The notes: generated by a model not told the origin, from the sequence alone. 64,000 bases of DNA from Prorocentrum cordatum (GCA_963575745.1 CAUYUJ010019087.1:123852-187851); one strand, 5' to 3'; positions 21,740-33,260 are shown, counted from the first letter of the stretch. A program made the numbers and translations.

Positions 21740-22560
21740 TCCTCAATCGCTCCGTACTCCCTCCACCTCCCTGCTCCCTCCTCCTTCTCCTCCTCCTCCT
21801 CCTCCTCCTTCCGTCGGGTGAGGAGGGAGGGAGAAGAGAGGGGGGGGGAAGAGTGCGAGGGCTTGGAATGTTATGGGATGGTTTCACAGTTCGCTGTGTG
21901 TGTTCGGGAGTTGGTTCTAGCGAGAGCCTGGCTTTTCACCCCGCGGCGGCCATCGGAAGTCTACGCCAGCACTTCCAAATTCCACGCGCTGCTGATCTCC
22001 ATCCAATTGCTGATGCCATCGGCCATGGGATCCAGCTGGGCGCCTCCCGCGAGGGCTCTGCAACGGCGACGTGCCCGACATGGCCTGGGTCAGCACCTGT
22101 GAGGGCTGCGCGCATCTAATTATGCAGAACGCCTCGCCATGCATCGCACACGACGACCGGCATGTGGCTCCCCGTGGCTAAAGCAGGGCTGTGGGCAAAC
22201 TCCCGACGATCCTCAACCCTTTAAAAACGTGCCCGGTGAAGCCGTTGCCCCGAGGCAAGCAGCGCACGAATCAGCAGAGAGCCGACAAGCAAAGGCGCTC
22301 GCGGCACTCCGCCAAGCGAAGCTCGCGCTGCCGTGCTGCGAGTGCAGCCTCTGCTCGGACTTCTGGCACGGCGACCAACGGCGCCTGAACAGAGCTTCCG
22401 CAGATGCACACGCCCCACCTGGAAATGCAGGACATGAAGGTGTCGCTCAGATTACGTGTGCGGGCGCCACGCTCTACCAAACTGCACGCGGCCTCCGTCT
22501 CTCCCAGTTCGCCGGCCTGCACGGGCCACAAGCATGATAGATAGAGTACACGCGCAAGTA
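21740..22560. other. No confident gene; possible exon remnants
   Basis: The minus strand between about 22070 and 21957 can be read as a short C-terminal peptide (MADGISNWMEISSAWNLEVL) ending in TAG. 22250-22400 shows a weak coding bias. Both are too short and ambiguous to call as genes. Confidence 0.25.
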
Positions 22561-22618
22561 TAATCAAAACTGATAGTAAGGATGCGCGGTAAGGATGCAG
22601 CCCCTTGTACGCCCATGT

Positions 22619-22733
22619 CGCGCGGATTTCTCGGATCGGCGCTGGGGCACCCTGGCGGCGCCTCCGGCGCGGCCCCGGGCGCGCTCCGCGCGCCAGGGAG
22701 GGGGGCCCAGCGCGGATCCAAGAAATCCGCGCG
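22619..22733. mobile_element. Foldback element, family E copy 2
   Basis: The left arm CGCGCGGATTTCTCGGATCG pairs with CGCGGATCCAAGAAATCCGC on the right, 28-bp arms at 22619-22646 and 22706-22733. The interior has a second palindrome around CTGGCGGCGCC/GGCGCGCTCCGC. The flank TTCATGTTTATGG matches copy 1. Confidence 0.9.
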
Positions 22734-22779
22734 GACCTCCGAGTCTTCATGTTTATGGCATTTCTCGTTCGCCTAAAAC

Positions 22780-23190
22780 ACACCATGGGAGCCACTCGGC
22801 AGCCGCTTCACGAGAAAAAACGACAGAAGCGGCCCCCGGGCGGCCATTAGCACCCATCCTCGCCCCCCTGGACCCCTCCCCTGGGCCTCTCCCTAAATGG
22901 CTTCGCCCCAACTCAACTTGTTTCGCTCGGACCTCGCTCGTTCCGTCACCCGGGCCGGCATGGGAACGGAAAGAGCGCTTCAGGAATTTGCCCGAAATGG
23001 CTCATCGCAACTTTCGCTCTGGGCGGCCTGAATGTTACGAGCTTGTCGCGTCACCGCTGGTGTTCAGAGACTTTTGCGCTGACGCTCGCTCTTGGGAGCC
23101 TTGCTGCTGTAGAAAAATTGTTATGTCACCGCGCTCTGGGGAGCCTTGGTGTTACGAACTTTTTACGTCACCGGTCGCTGTTGGGAGCCG
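22780..23190. other. No recognisable gene
   Basis: Mixed sequence. 23030-23190 contains a loose 50-60-bp repetition of GAGCCTTG-GTTACG-type motifs. Confidence 0.4.
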
Positions 23191-23525
23191 TGGTGTTACT
23201 TTGCGTCTCTCGGGCTTCTTGGAGGTCTTTTTGGATCCCAGTTGGTCCATTTTGTGTCCCTCTTGGGCCGTCTTGCGGCCCTTTTGGGCCGTCTTGGGGC
23301 GTTTTGGAAGCCTTTCGCAGTCTTAGGACTCTCTTGGGGGCCTTCTTGGGGACTCTTGGGGCCCTCTTGGGAGCCTCGTTGGGCCCTCTTGGGGCTCTCT
23401 TGAAGCCGTCTTGGGGCCCTCTTGGGCCGTTTTGGAGCCCTCTTGCGTCGTCTTGGGGCCCTTTTTGGACAGTTTTCGGACCCTTTGGGGGGTCTCTTGG
23501 GCCGTCTTGGGTCCACGACAGCCCC
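23190..23525. repeat. CTCTTGGGGCC low-complexity repeat
   Basis: Units of about 18 bp resembling GGGCCCTCTTGGGGCCGTCTTG. The opposite-strand version (CCAAGAGGCCCC) fills 26.39-26.89, 59.58-60.07 and 61.74-62.04 kb. Confidence 0.8.
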
Positions 23526-24080
23526 CACCGTCAGGGTCCACATGACACCACCGCCATAGTTCGGCATACCTCTCACGCGCTTCGTGGCCCCCATTTGTCT
23601 GCCCCAGGGTCAATCCTTCTCGCGGTGTGCTACAAATGAGGAGTGGGACATCTCCTGCGTCACTCGCAGCTGCATATTGTTGGGTCCTTCGCCAAGAGGT
23701 CCTATAATGGCCCCAAAAGTAGCTCAAGATGGTCCAAGACTGTGTCTCTTCCACACGAGCTCCAGAAGACTGCTTTGTCAAACTAGTGCCACCCAGACTT
23801 CCCATCGCCACGAGCAAACGAACATATGTCTATGGCGATACATCATGGGCCGACGGAATGCGCAAAGCAGTTGAATAACACAGCCACCTCCAACATCGAA
23901 GCGTGCGTCTGATCCACACCCTCAAGGTGGAAGAGGTCCAGACTGTCCTCAACATCCCTCCCACAGCGAATGCATTCCATGGTGGGGGCGAAAAGCTCCG
24001 CCACGATAACCCAGGCGCCTTCAGTGATGAAGTCCAGGTCTACGGGCGAGGAACCAAAAACAGTATTAAGATCAACTTTC
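23525..24080. other. No recognisable gene; partial copy of the 90-bp repeat
   Basis: 23540-23600 carries the reverse complement of part of the 3.6-4.3 kb unit (ACCACCGCC then GGCATACCTCTCACGCG and TTCGTGGCCCC). The remainder has no recognisable feature. Confidence 0.45.
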
Positions 24081-24082
24081 AG

Positions 24083-24180
24083 AGGTCCACGCGGATTTTT
24101 TGGGTCAGCCCTAGACCCCGCTGAACCTGGCGCGCTTCGCGCGCCAGCGGAGGGCGGTCCAGCGCCGACCCGAACACTCC
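24083..24180. mobile_element. Foldback element, family E copy 3 (diverged)
   Basis: Shares GGTCCACGCGGATTTTTTGG and CCAGCGCCGACCC with the family. The centre is a palindrome CTGGCGCGCTTCGCGCGCCAG-like at 24127-24147. The outer right arm is eroded. Confidence 0.65.
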
Positions 24181-24325
24181 TCGCGTACCCTCAAATGCTG
24201 ATCCTCATGCCGACTTTTGTTCCTCGGTACGGGGAGGCTGTTCAAGTCCACTCCGGCCGCGATTGCGGCGCTCACCGCCGGCATGTTGATACGGAGACGG
24301 CCGAGGCCAGAGTGTCGCTGTTCTT

Positions 24326-24524
24326 GGAGGCTTGGAATTTGGCACCAACGCCAACTCGAGGGGGTGCCTCCGCAAGGGGAAGATGATCCCAGATGTTGGT
24401 CCTGGAGGTGATATTATGGCCATCTTGGAGGCCCGACTATCAGCACCATCATCGAGATCGGGATCATCTTCCCTCGGTGGAAGCAACGCCGATATTTGTG
24501 TTGGTGCCAACCTCTAGGCCTCCG
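24326..24524. mobile_element. 199-bp foldback element beside an exon-like island
   Basis: Arms of about 66 bp pair imperfectly. The left contains TTTGGCACCAACGCCAAC and GGGGAAGATGATCCCA. The right contains GGGATCATCTTCCCTCGG and GTTGGTGCC. The right end abuts the exon-like segment starting at about 24525. No second copy was recognised. Confidence 0.8.
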
Positions 24525-24960
24525 ATGGTCGTCGCTGTCGTCGACCACCTCCACGAACAACGCACCAGAGAGGTCCCTGGGCGCCCCGAACATGGACGAC
24601 CGAACCTCGCGCTGGAACAGATGGCTGCCGTCCTCGCCTCCGCCCGCACAGGCCCGCGCGGCGTCCGCGCTGCCGCCCAACACCGCGGCGGCGAACATGC
24701 CGATGTCGAGCTGCACCGCGCCGTTCCCCGTCTGCACCGGCGCGTCGGGGCCAAAGACCTCGAGCGTCCAGCCTGGATCGAGCGCGCCGGCGCGTATGGC
24801 GACGGGCCAGAGGTGCGGGCTCAGGAGCCGCAGGCGGGGGAGCTTCACCTGCACCGCGTCGGCGGGGCTCCACGCGGGGTGCTCCACGTCCACCCAATCA
24901 GACGCCGCCCAGGCGCGGCGGCTCTGCACCCTTCGCGACGCGAGCTGCTCGGCAATGTTC
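24525..24960 (-). CDS. Likely exon of an unidentified gene (partial)
   Basis: The minus strand carries about 140 codons of balanced, protein-like sequence, the best exon candidate outside the transporter. Reading from about 24960, it passes through AWAASDWVDVEHPAWSPADA, KLPRLRLLSPHLWPVAIRAG, TLEVFGPDAPVQTG and DIGMFAAAVLGGS to LFVEVVDDSDD. Third positions are almost all G or C. An acceptor-like CTCTTCGAACATTGCCGAGCAG lies just upstream, downstream of a family E foldback (24997-25081). The other end runs into the foldback at 24326-24524. No domain was recognised. There is no good initiator ATG, which fits an internal exon. Confidence 0.5.
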
Positions 24961-24996
24961 GAAGAGGAACAAGATACGCATAACCATAAACTTTTG

Positions 24997-25081
24997 GAGC
25001 TCCGCGCGGATTTCTGGGATCGGCGCCAGAGGCGCCGCCCAAGGGGTTCCAGCGCACATCCAAGAAATCCGCGCGGAGCTC
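24997..25081. mobile_element. Foldback element, family E copy 4
   Basis: Arms GAGCTCCGCGCGGATTTCTG (24997-25016) and CAAGAAATCCGCGCGGAGCTC pair almost perfectly, with GGCGCCAGAGGCGCC in the middle. On the outer left is ACCATAAAC, the complement of the GTTTATGG flank of copies 1 and 2. Confidence 0.92.
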
Positions 25082-25146
25082 AGAAAAATTGTGCCCATTC
25101 CCGAAACAGTGATTGCACTTGGGGGCGCTTACCTGTCCTGAGGAAC

Positions 25147-25480
25147 TGAGTCTGACCGCAAGTCTGGCAGCTATGTTGTCGACGTCGCCACACCCCTTCG
25201 CCGCTTCGTCGCCGCCCGTCGTGTGGGCCTGACCGTCGGTCTGGCGGCTATGTTGTCGTCGTCGACGCCCCGTCGCCGCCCGTCGTGTGGGCCTGACCGC
25301 CGGTCTGGCGGCTATGTTGTCGCCGTCGCCGCCCCGCCGCCGTCGCGTCGCCGCCCGTCCTGTGGGCCTGACCTCCAATCTGGCTGCTATGTTGTCGCTT
25401 TCGCCGTCGCTTCCCGTAGTCTGGGCCTGACCGCTGGTCCGGCGGCTATGTTGTCGCTTTTGCCGACCCGTCGCCGCTCA
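25147..25480. repeat. ~65-bp tandem repeat, five units
   Basis: Each unit has GTGTGGGCCTGACC, then TCTGGCGGCTATGTTGTCG and a CGTCGCCGCCC tail. GGCTATGTTGTC-type cores occur near 25170, 25247, 25310, 25385 and 25445. Frames are open on both strands because units are stop-poor. Confidence 0.85.
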
Positions 25481-25637
25481 GTTTGTATTGCTTCGAATTG
25501 TTTTGAGCATTGCGTTACCGTGTTTCGCATTGTTTTGCGTTGCACTGTTTTGCGCACGATTGTTTGCACATCCTAGCTTGTACAACATAGATTGCACCAC
25601 GTGTACTGCGCAACATCAACGTCACCACATACATTGC

Positions 25638-25681
<44 letters not shown>

Positions 25682-26380
25682 TATAGACAGTGCACAACAT
25701 AGGGTGCACAACATACACTACCCACCACACACGTTGTGCCTCGTTGTTTGCCCCACATCGATGGCGCAGCATATGTAACATGACAAATCGATTCCCATTC
25801 AAAATCGGAACGAAGATCTAGGACCCCCTCCTGGATCCCATCGCCCTCCCAGAGGATGTGCATGTTACATATTGTCCTGCCCCATCATTCGTCTTGATAT
25901 CTAAATACGCACCATCCCAGGCAGGCCTGTATCGCCCCCCTCATCCCTGACAGATAATACCATGCGCGCGCAAATCAGCAATTCTTCATTGAAGAACCGT
26001 GAAGAACGATGACAACGTCCACGCGCGCGCGTCGTCGTTCGCGCATGCAGGGATTTTTCAAAAAGCCCCGGGCTTCGTGGGGATTGCGATCGAGCTCCCC
26101 TGAAAATGTTCTACTGTTAAAACATGGTTGCGCAACTTGATTGTTCAAAATCCACCCGCGCGTTTTTTGTTTGTCAATTTTTATGGCAAGCAATGGGTGC
26201 TTCATCACGTTCATTAAATGCGATCAAGCGGGCCCCTCGCACGCGCGTGCCGAAATCCGCCGACCCCTTGGGGAGCATCGGCGTGTGAGATGCTTCCTCC
26301 TCCCCAAACCCTTCCCCCCGGAGCCCGGTCCGGTCGATTTGGAGGAGAAGGGGCCGTCCGGCCGGAGCTCACCCGGCCCT
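25480..26380. other. No recognisable gene; short repeats
   Basis: 25490-25560 repeats TTGTTTTGCGTTGCA-like motifs. 25575-25760 repeats ACAACATAnnnTGCACnAC around a (TA)n run at 25640-25674. The rest is unremarkable. Confidence 0.5.
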
Positions 26381-26389
26381 TCCTGGGCT

Positions 26390-26890
26390 CCTTTTGGGGT
26401 CCACGACAGCTTCTGGGGCCGCCCAAGAGGCCCCCAAGACGGTCCAAGAGGGCCCCGACGCCCAGGATGTCCCATGACGGCCCCAGAAGCTTCCCAGACG
26501 GCCCAGGAAGCCTCTGAGAGCATCCCCAAGAGGGGCCCAAGAGGTCGAAATCGTCGAATTCGTATGGGGAAACATACATTTTTATCATGCACGTTTTGTC
26601 GGCCTTCGCGGCGTTGCAGACAGCCCCAGAGTCCCATAAGACGGCCCCAAAACGGGCCGACAGGTTCCCAAGAGGCGCTCGAAACGGCCAAAAGTGCTCC
26701 AAGACGGCCCAATGATGGGCCCAAGAATAGGAGCCTGAATCAACAATCCTAGCCTTCTGCCCCAAAGCGGCCCCAGAAGGGGCCCAAGAGGCGCTCAACA
26801 GGGCCCATGGGGCCCCCAAGAGGCCCCCCCAGAGGCCCCAAAAGGGACCCCAAGAGGCCCCCCAAGAGGCCCCAGAGGCCGCCAAGAGAT
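26390..26890. repeat. CCCAAGAGGCCCC low-complexity repeat
   Basis: About 500 bp of degenerate 15-20-bp units such as GGCCCAAGAGGCCCCCAAGA, opposite in strand to the 23.2-kb stretch. The long minus-strand frames (Trp/Gly/Leu-rich, with LLGPSWG-type repetition) are repeat translations. Confidence 0.8.
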
Positions 26891-26999
26891 CCAAAAGAAA
26901 CCCCAAGTACCACTTGAGCATGCAACTTCTAACCCGCAGCCCAGGCACCAAGGATCTCAGGCCAACAACCAAGGCACGGTGGCGGGATGGTACACACGC

Positions 27000-28300
27000 A
27001 TATATGTACACACACATATATATATACACAAACTTTCGCGGGCATCTACCTCGATCGAGAAGAAGAAGAGGAGAAGGACGAGGAGGAGGAAGAGGAGGAG
27101 GAGGAGGAGGAAAAGGAACGATAAAGAAATAAAATTTCGTCGTCGCCGCCGATGTCTCACACATTTTCGTGGTCTTTCGACCACCCGATGCATCTCCTCG
27201 AATTCGGCCTCCAAGAACCGTTTTCGGTGCCGAGGACCACCGCCGAAAGTCCGGGACGAGGATCGACCTCACTGGCAGGTGCTGCCCCGTCGAAAAGGAA
27301 GGAACACGGGGTGGATCGAGGCTAGAGGCATGAGACTCCTAGTTCTTGGGCGTTCTCCGCCCCCTTCTGGGCCTTCAGGAAGCTCCTCGTCGACACAGCT
27401 GGGTCCACTCTCGAACTTCTGGCCGGACGCAACCCCAGTTGGGTCTCAACGATCCCCGAGCCTATCCAGGAGGTGGAAAAGGAGGCCTGGGACAGGCCCC
27501 GTGAAGGCCCCAAGAAACTCACATAAGACCACGAAGACCTTCAAAACAATCCCCTACAAGACCCCCCCTTGAACCCCCCACACACTACGTAGGACAGACC
27601 GAAACCTCAAGATCGCCCAGCGATCGCGCACGTTCCGCGAAGTCAGTCTTTCACTCTTGCTGCCGCCCCAAGGGGTCGGCGGCGCGGCGTAAGCCAATGA
27701 ATCCGTCGAGCGCCTCTGCGCGCTTGCGGGGGGGGAGGGGGCGAAACCCAAATCAAACTGTGCCATGCGGGCCACTCGCGCCAGTCGGCCGCGCGCGCAT
27801 ATGTCGAAATCCGTCCCAAACCTCCATCACCGACGCGGCATCATCATCATCGTCATCGGCGTGATGAACATCGAATCGGTCATTGGCCTTGCGGTCGTCA
27901 TCATCACCGTCGTCACCAACATCGCTACTATCATCATCGCGTTTGCCGTTGTCGACGTCACCATGATACCTCGCCCGCCCGAGTCACCGACTCGCCCTGA
28001 AGTGCCTGCGCGAAAGCGCAACCTGCGAGACGCGCTGGGAAATCTCAAGCGGTCAGCGCCACAGCGCCCGCGTCGGTCGCGGCAGAGTGTCCGGCCGCTC
28101 TGCGCGCGAGCCTGCGCGCTCTAGAGCGGCTGCAGCGATGTGCCAGCCAGCGCAAAGCAGCTATCGCAATCGCCGCCGCAAGATGTTGCAAACAAAAATG
28201 CGGGCGGGTGAGTGGAACGATTGTGCAAACAGTGTAGTCGAGTTCGGCAGGGTGAAGTGCACCACATAGCTAGCTTGCACCAGTTACGTAGACTGCTCCA
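27000..28300. other. No confident gene
   Basis: Contains a (TA)n run (27000-27030), a purine-rich run (27060-27130) and a CATCATCATCGTCATC stretch (27838-27975). 28180-28320 has TTGCACCA-type short repeats similar to 25.6 kb. Confidence 0.45.
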
Positions 28301-29017
28301 CATAAGTTGTTGCACCACCTAGATTACAAGAGCAACGCTGTTTGGGGCACACGACGGCTGACATGCAGCTTCTTTCCTCTTCGAGATGTCCGTGTAATTC
28401 AGACGCAGGGCGAGGTCCAGGAGCGAGCAGTGGGCGCCGCCACCCGGAGCAAGTCCCCGCCGCCGCGGGCAGCCTCCGCCGCCGCCGGGAGGACCCGGGT
28501 GCTGCCGGGGGCGCCCATGGCCGTGTGCCACGCTTTTCTCAGGCCATCCGGGGGCCCCCGATGCCCTCGGGACCTCGTGAGGAGTGTTCTGAAGGCCATC
28601 TGTCGGCTACACGTAAGAGCGGCCCTAGGCAAGAGTGGCCTCTGGTGCGCGACTCGACTTCGGAGGTTGGAAAGGGGTGTGGCACAAAGGGGTGTCATGC
28701 TTATCGCGGGAATTCAATGTTACCTGCGATAGAAAACACCGCCAGATTCAGCAATGGCACCACACTCCTTTACACCACCACCCCTCTCCGACCTCCGGAT
28801 CAACGGGGGCCGCGGGGTGGCCAGACCCGGGCGCGCTGGCCGCTGCTACTGCTTCGCGTTCAGCGAGAAGGGGGACCCCATTGGGCCTGCACCAGAGGAC
28901 ACTCCACCGACAGGGCACTCTCGCGTCTGGTCGAACCTGGGCCTCCCAGGAAAGAAAAGCCTGGGGATGCCTTGGGCCAGGGACACCTCCAGCAACGCCC
29001 GAGGGATTGCTCCAGTC

Positions 29018-29191
29018 CTGGTAGGTGCGTCGGAGCAGGTCGTCGTCGTCGCTGGAGGCCGAGAAGAGCAGGGCCGCAACTCGGAGCTCGTGGAGCCCAA
29101 CGATGCCCCGCGCGCCGTCCCTCAGGACAAGGGCGTCCGGGTCGCTGCGCGCCGCGCTCAGCGCGGCTCCGAGGGCGCTCGAGGCGTCCAT
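29018..29191 (-). CDS. Possible first exon of an unidentified gene
   Basis: An ATG at 29189-29191, with an in-frame TGA 9 nt upstream on the minus strand, opens a 58-codon segment. It starts MDASSALGAALSAARSDPDA, continues RDGARGIVGLHELRVAALLF, and ends near DDDDLLRRTYQ. Composition and third-position G/C bias are strongly coding-like until about 29018, where bias fades. A GT or GC donor is not obvious, though non-GT donors are known in dinoflagellates. A second short biased stretch on the same strand (28383-28445, CSLLDLALRLNYTDIS) could be the next exon. A family C foldback (29292-29447) lies just upstream. No domain was recognised. Confidence 0.42.
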
Positions 29192-29291
29192 TGCGGGTCA
29201 CTGGGCGGGCTGGGGAGCACCAGGCTGCAGCTCTGGCCAACTGGCAACGGATTCAGAGATGTTCACGCACTCCAGACAAAGGTAACTGACA

Positions 29292-29447
29292 ACCTACCAG
29301 ACCACCCCAGCCTAACCCGAAGACCCAAATTTTGGGTTGGGGGGTACGGGATCCACATGTGCTTGTTCAATGTTCCCCGACATCCCCCTCACTGGGAATG
29401 GATGGCAATTTGGGGCCTTCGGGTTGGGCTGGGGTGGTATGGTAGGT
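29292..29447. mobile_element. Foldback element, family C copy 1
   Basis: 31-bp arms (29292-29322 and 29417-29447) match at 28 positions. The ends are ACCTACCAGACCACCCCAG and CTGGGGTGGTATGGTAGGT. The interior has an ACCCAAATTTTGGGTT palindrome. Copy 2 is at 36160-36316, same orientation. Confidence 0.93.
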
Positions 29448-29639
29448 GGTGAATAACAAACTCTGCCTACTCGGAGATTCGAGTCGCCAGCCTCTGGAAC
29501 CCGACCCCTTCGCGCTGGCGCTGGCTTTTTTCATCCTGAACCGTTTCTTGGCACCCCCCCGGGGCAAGAAAGCTGCCGCTTCCAACATCTGGCTTGATGC
29601 TTCCGAACGATCAGAAATCTGCAAGGCCGCTGCCATCTA

Positions 29640-31620
29640 CCAACCTCAACCCTAGCAGACATTGACAATGACCGGTTACAGCTCATACCATTTGAAGGCC
29701 TCGCAGACCATATCTCAGACTTACCTGTGCTATAAGTCACCACAGGGACGCAAGCCTGCCATGCAGCTGCGTATTCTGCGCATAAGCGTACATCATGCAA
29801 GGTATCGCTGCCAAGTGCGACATTTTCAACACGAGTAAATATCATACGGCGACGATGTTCAAATCTACGCGCTTCGCCAACGATGGTTAATCTGCATAAA
29901 CATTAACTTATTCAATGCTGGGCGCTGCACTGTCAAAAACCCTCCGATCAACATAATACGGTTTGATGTCCTCATCAACTGGCGAATCTACAAAGCAGTA
30001 ACAGGCGAGGTGGGTAGCTGCGAGTCCTATCCAACACGATCGGTTTCATTTCAATCACCAACGGCTTGCAAACATGTCATCCGCATGCGTGTTAGGTGCA
30101 CAAGCGCTGACCATGCAAGATATGCCATATTATTATTTCGACCTGCAACAGTCAACTATACGCATTATGCATTGGTTCTCGCGAATCCGGCTCAGCCTGA
30201 ACAAAATGTGTAAAATCATGCGATTGCTCGGTGGTTGGCCTTGCAATGTTCAGAGCATCCGGCAAGCAGAATACGCATTGGTTTCTGCATCCTTAGGCGA
30301 ATCTGCAAAGCAGCAACAATCGAGATGGGTTGGTGTGAGCCGCATCCAGCACGATCCGCCTTCTCAGACTTACCTGTGCTATTTTGGTCACCACCGGATT
30401 GCAAACGTGCCATCCGTCTGCGTGTTCGGCGCATGAAAGGTCATCATGCAGGACCTGCCAATATTCAACCAATCATGCCACAAACTCGTACAACGCTCAT
30501 GTCGGGTAAAGCATTGCTTCACGCAACTTTTGGCTTAGCCCAGGCGACGCAATGCATCGGCACTTCGCTGCCGACGAGAAATATGCGCAACCCACATGTG
30601 TCATAGCACATTCGAAATCGATGTATTGCGCTGCACTGTCAAAAACCTCCGAAATGCAGAATCCGCTTTGGCTCTACATCACTCGACGGATCTAAAGAGC
30701 AGAAGCCGTCGAGGTGGGTTGCTGCGAACCCTAATCAAACCTATCGGCACTCTCAGACTTACCTGTGCTATTTTGGTCACCACCTGATTGCAAACGTGCC
30801 ATCCGTCTGCGTGTTCGGCGCATGAAAGGTCATCATGTAGGACCTGCCAATATTCAACCAATCATGCCACAAACTCGTGCAACGCTCATGTCTGGTAAAG
30901 CATTGCTTCACGCAACTTTTGGCTTAGCCCAGGCGACGCAATGCATCGGCACTTCGCTGCCGATGAGAAATATGCGCAACCCACATGTGTCATAGCACAT
31001 TCGAAATCGATGTATTGCGCTGCACTGTCAAAAACCTCCGATATGCAGAATCCGCTTTGGCTCTACATCACTCGACGGATCTAAAGAGCAGAAGCCGTCG
31101 AAATGGGTTGCTGCGAACCCTCATCAAAATTATCGGCACTCTCAGACTTACCTGTGCTATTTGAATCACCACCAGATTGCGAACGTGCCGTCCGTCTGCG
31201 TGTTAGGCGCACAAGTACTAATCATTCAGGATCAGCCGAATCATGGCGTAAGAATTCTACAAAGACATGCAAGACTCATGACGCGTGGCTTTTCGCAGCT
31301 TCTGGTTCAGCCCAAGCACACCCATGCATCAACACTTCGACGCCAGTGAACACTTAACAGAGCATGCCATGTTTCCGCTGCACGGGGCAACGCCGCCAAT
31401 CTACGTCCAATAAGCTTCGTGCGTGATGGGTCCATGACCATTCGAGGACTTGGACAATTATGACAAACATGGAATGCTGGACGTCAGCCATTTCTCCGAA
31501 AGATGCGATCGGCATTCTCAGACTTACCTGTGCTATTTCAATCACCACGGGGTCGCGAAATGCAGCCCTCCAGTCAATCCTGAACTCATCACGCGATGCA
31601 CTTGCATGCATAAATCCGGG
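29640..31620 (+). repeat. 389-bp satellite-like tandem array, about six units
   Basis: TCTCAGACTTACCTGTGCTA marks units at 29713, 30362, 30751, 31140 and 31516, and a decayed unit lies near 30045. The central units are exactly 389 bp apart and about 97 percent identical by eye. Outer units are diverged and shortened. The array is less GC-rich than its surroundings. Short open frames in the same phase in each unit share CKRAIRLRVRRMKGHH-like text, but they carry stops and no recognisable domain. Confidence 0.93.
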
Positions 31621-31900
31621 GCTAAATGGACCCAGGCAATGGCAGAACCGCGTTGTACTGCTTCAGGGAACTTGGCTCTTGAATCTGAAAATGCAGAACA
31701 ACACCTGCTCGCTGAAACGGACAGTAAACGGCACATGATCGGAACCATAACTGACAGCAAACACGGCGACGGAACCTCCCAGAAACTGCGAAGGAACCAA
31801 ACAGCAAACGGACTACTGAACTAGAAAAAAAACTGCCCTGTCGTTTCCACGGCCCGCTAAGATAACCCCATGCCCACGATAATAATGTACCCCCCCCCTT
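31620..31900. other. No gene; end of array and dispersed repeat
   Basis: 31690-31850 carries AACGGACAG/AAACGGACTA short repeats and the GCCCTGTCGTTTCCACGGCCC motif, also present at about 5850. Confidence 0.5.
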
Positions 31901-32494
31901 AAGTCGTTAGAGTTTTTTATCGTCGACCAATAAGGAGTTTGGTCGGGGGCGCGGGGGCGCGGAGGCCGAACTTCATTATCACGGGAAAAGTTCGCCATCG
32001 AAGTTACTTCCTTCTTATGTTGATATAACAACATCAAGCGAAGCGAACACGTTGTTTCAGGATGTCTCAAGCGAAACCAATGTCCTTCTGTCTCTTTGTA
32101 GTTCTTTCTGTCTCTCTTTCTTTCTTTCTCTGTCTCTCTTTCTCTCTCTCTCTCTGTCTCTCTATCTCTTTCTCCTTCCTGGCCTCTCTGTCTCTCTCTC
32201 TCTGTCTCTCTATCTCTTTCTCCTCCTCCTCCCCCTGGCGCCCTGAACTTGTTTATCGCTGGGGTTGATTATCCAGGGAAAACGAGGCACGTGAGCTACC
32301 CTACACGAGCACTTAAAAATTTTAATTTTCATAAAGCGCTTGTAAATAAAATTTAATATATTTGAATCTTCAGTTTTTGTTGTTTTATCATCCTTTCCTC
32401 TTCTCTTTTTCCTTTTCATTTATTATTCTACTTTTCTGTTTAAATATGTATTCTCTCTTTAAGTCCTTCCTTTCTTTTTCTTTATGATGTATAC

Positions 32495-32544
<50 letters not shown>

Positions 32545-33260
32545 ATGCCCGCCCCTCTGAACTTTTTTATCCCTGGGGTTGATTATCCATGGAAAATGAA
32601 GCACATGAGCTACCCTACAGGAGCACTTAAACATTTTAATTGTCATAAAGCGTTTGTAAATCAAATATAATACATTTGAACTTGAGATGTTTCCTTCTCT
32701 TTTTCCTCCGCCTCTGTTTTCTTTTCTTTTTGATTTGTTTTCCTTTTTCTTTTTCATTTCTTATTGTTTAATTTTATTTTTGTTTGTGTATATCGCTTTC
32801 TCCATTCCTCCGCCCGCCTGAACTTTATTATCGCCGCGGTTGATTATCCAGGGACACCGAGGCGGATGAGCTATTCCGAGGATGTCTCAAGCGAAACAAG
32901 CATATACTCGAGGATGTCTCAAGCGAAACAAGCATATACTGAAGGATGTCTCAAGCGAAACGATACGTTTCTTAAGCGAAATAAGCAATAGTTTGACGGT
33001 GTCTCAAGCGAAATAAGCAACAGTTTGTGGATGTCGCAAGCGAAACAAAGGATTTGCCGAGGATGTCTCCAGCGAGATAAGCCATTGTTGAGGATATTTC
33101 TATGAAGACTAAAAGCCAAGGATGTCTCAAAACGTGCTCGGCTTGGTCTCCTCTTGATCATCTCTTACTTCGAGATTATGCTGAGGGCTGGTGGGCTACT
33201 TTGATTATCTCCCCCTGAACCCCGAACTTGATTATCCCCTAGTGTTTATTCTCGAAGGTT
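31900..33260. repeat. AT-rich island of nested tandem repeats
   Basis: Two repeat levels are visible. A roughly 300-bp unit begins with GAACTT then TGGGGTTGATTATCCA, and in two copies continues CATGAGCTACCCTACA, GAGCACTTAAA and CATAAAGCG. It occurs near 32244, 32558, 32820 (short) and 33226 (short), each after a TCTCTC/CTTTCT microsatellite. A 31-33-bp unit, GATGTCTCAAGCGAAACAAG, occurs once near 32060 and about seven times at 32880-33095. Base composition contrasts strongly with the GC-rich rest of the window. No gene was seen. Confidence 0.88.

Noticed and set aside
26214-27272. 352-codon minus-strand frame
   Set aside because: Mostly GLLGASWG-like translation of the CCAAGAGGCCCC repeat; no domain.
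30010-31357. Similar small frames in each 389-bp unit, considered as a repeated gene
   Set aside because: Similarity follows from the DNA repeat. Frames start and stop at different places, and no domain or codon bias is seen.
29640-31620. CRISPR array
   Set aside because: Units are 389 bp with similarity throughout, not short repeats with unique spacers, and the context is eukaryotic.
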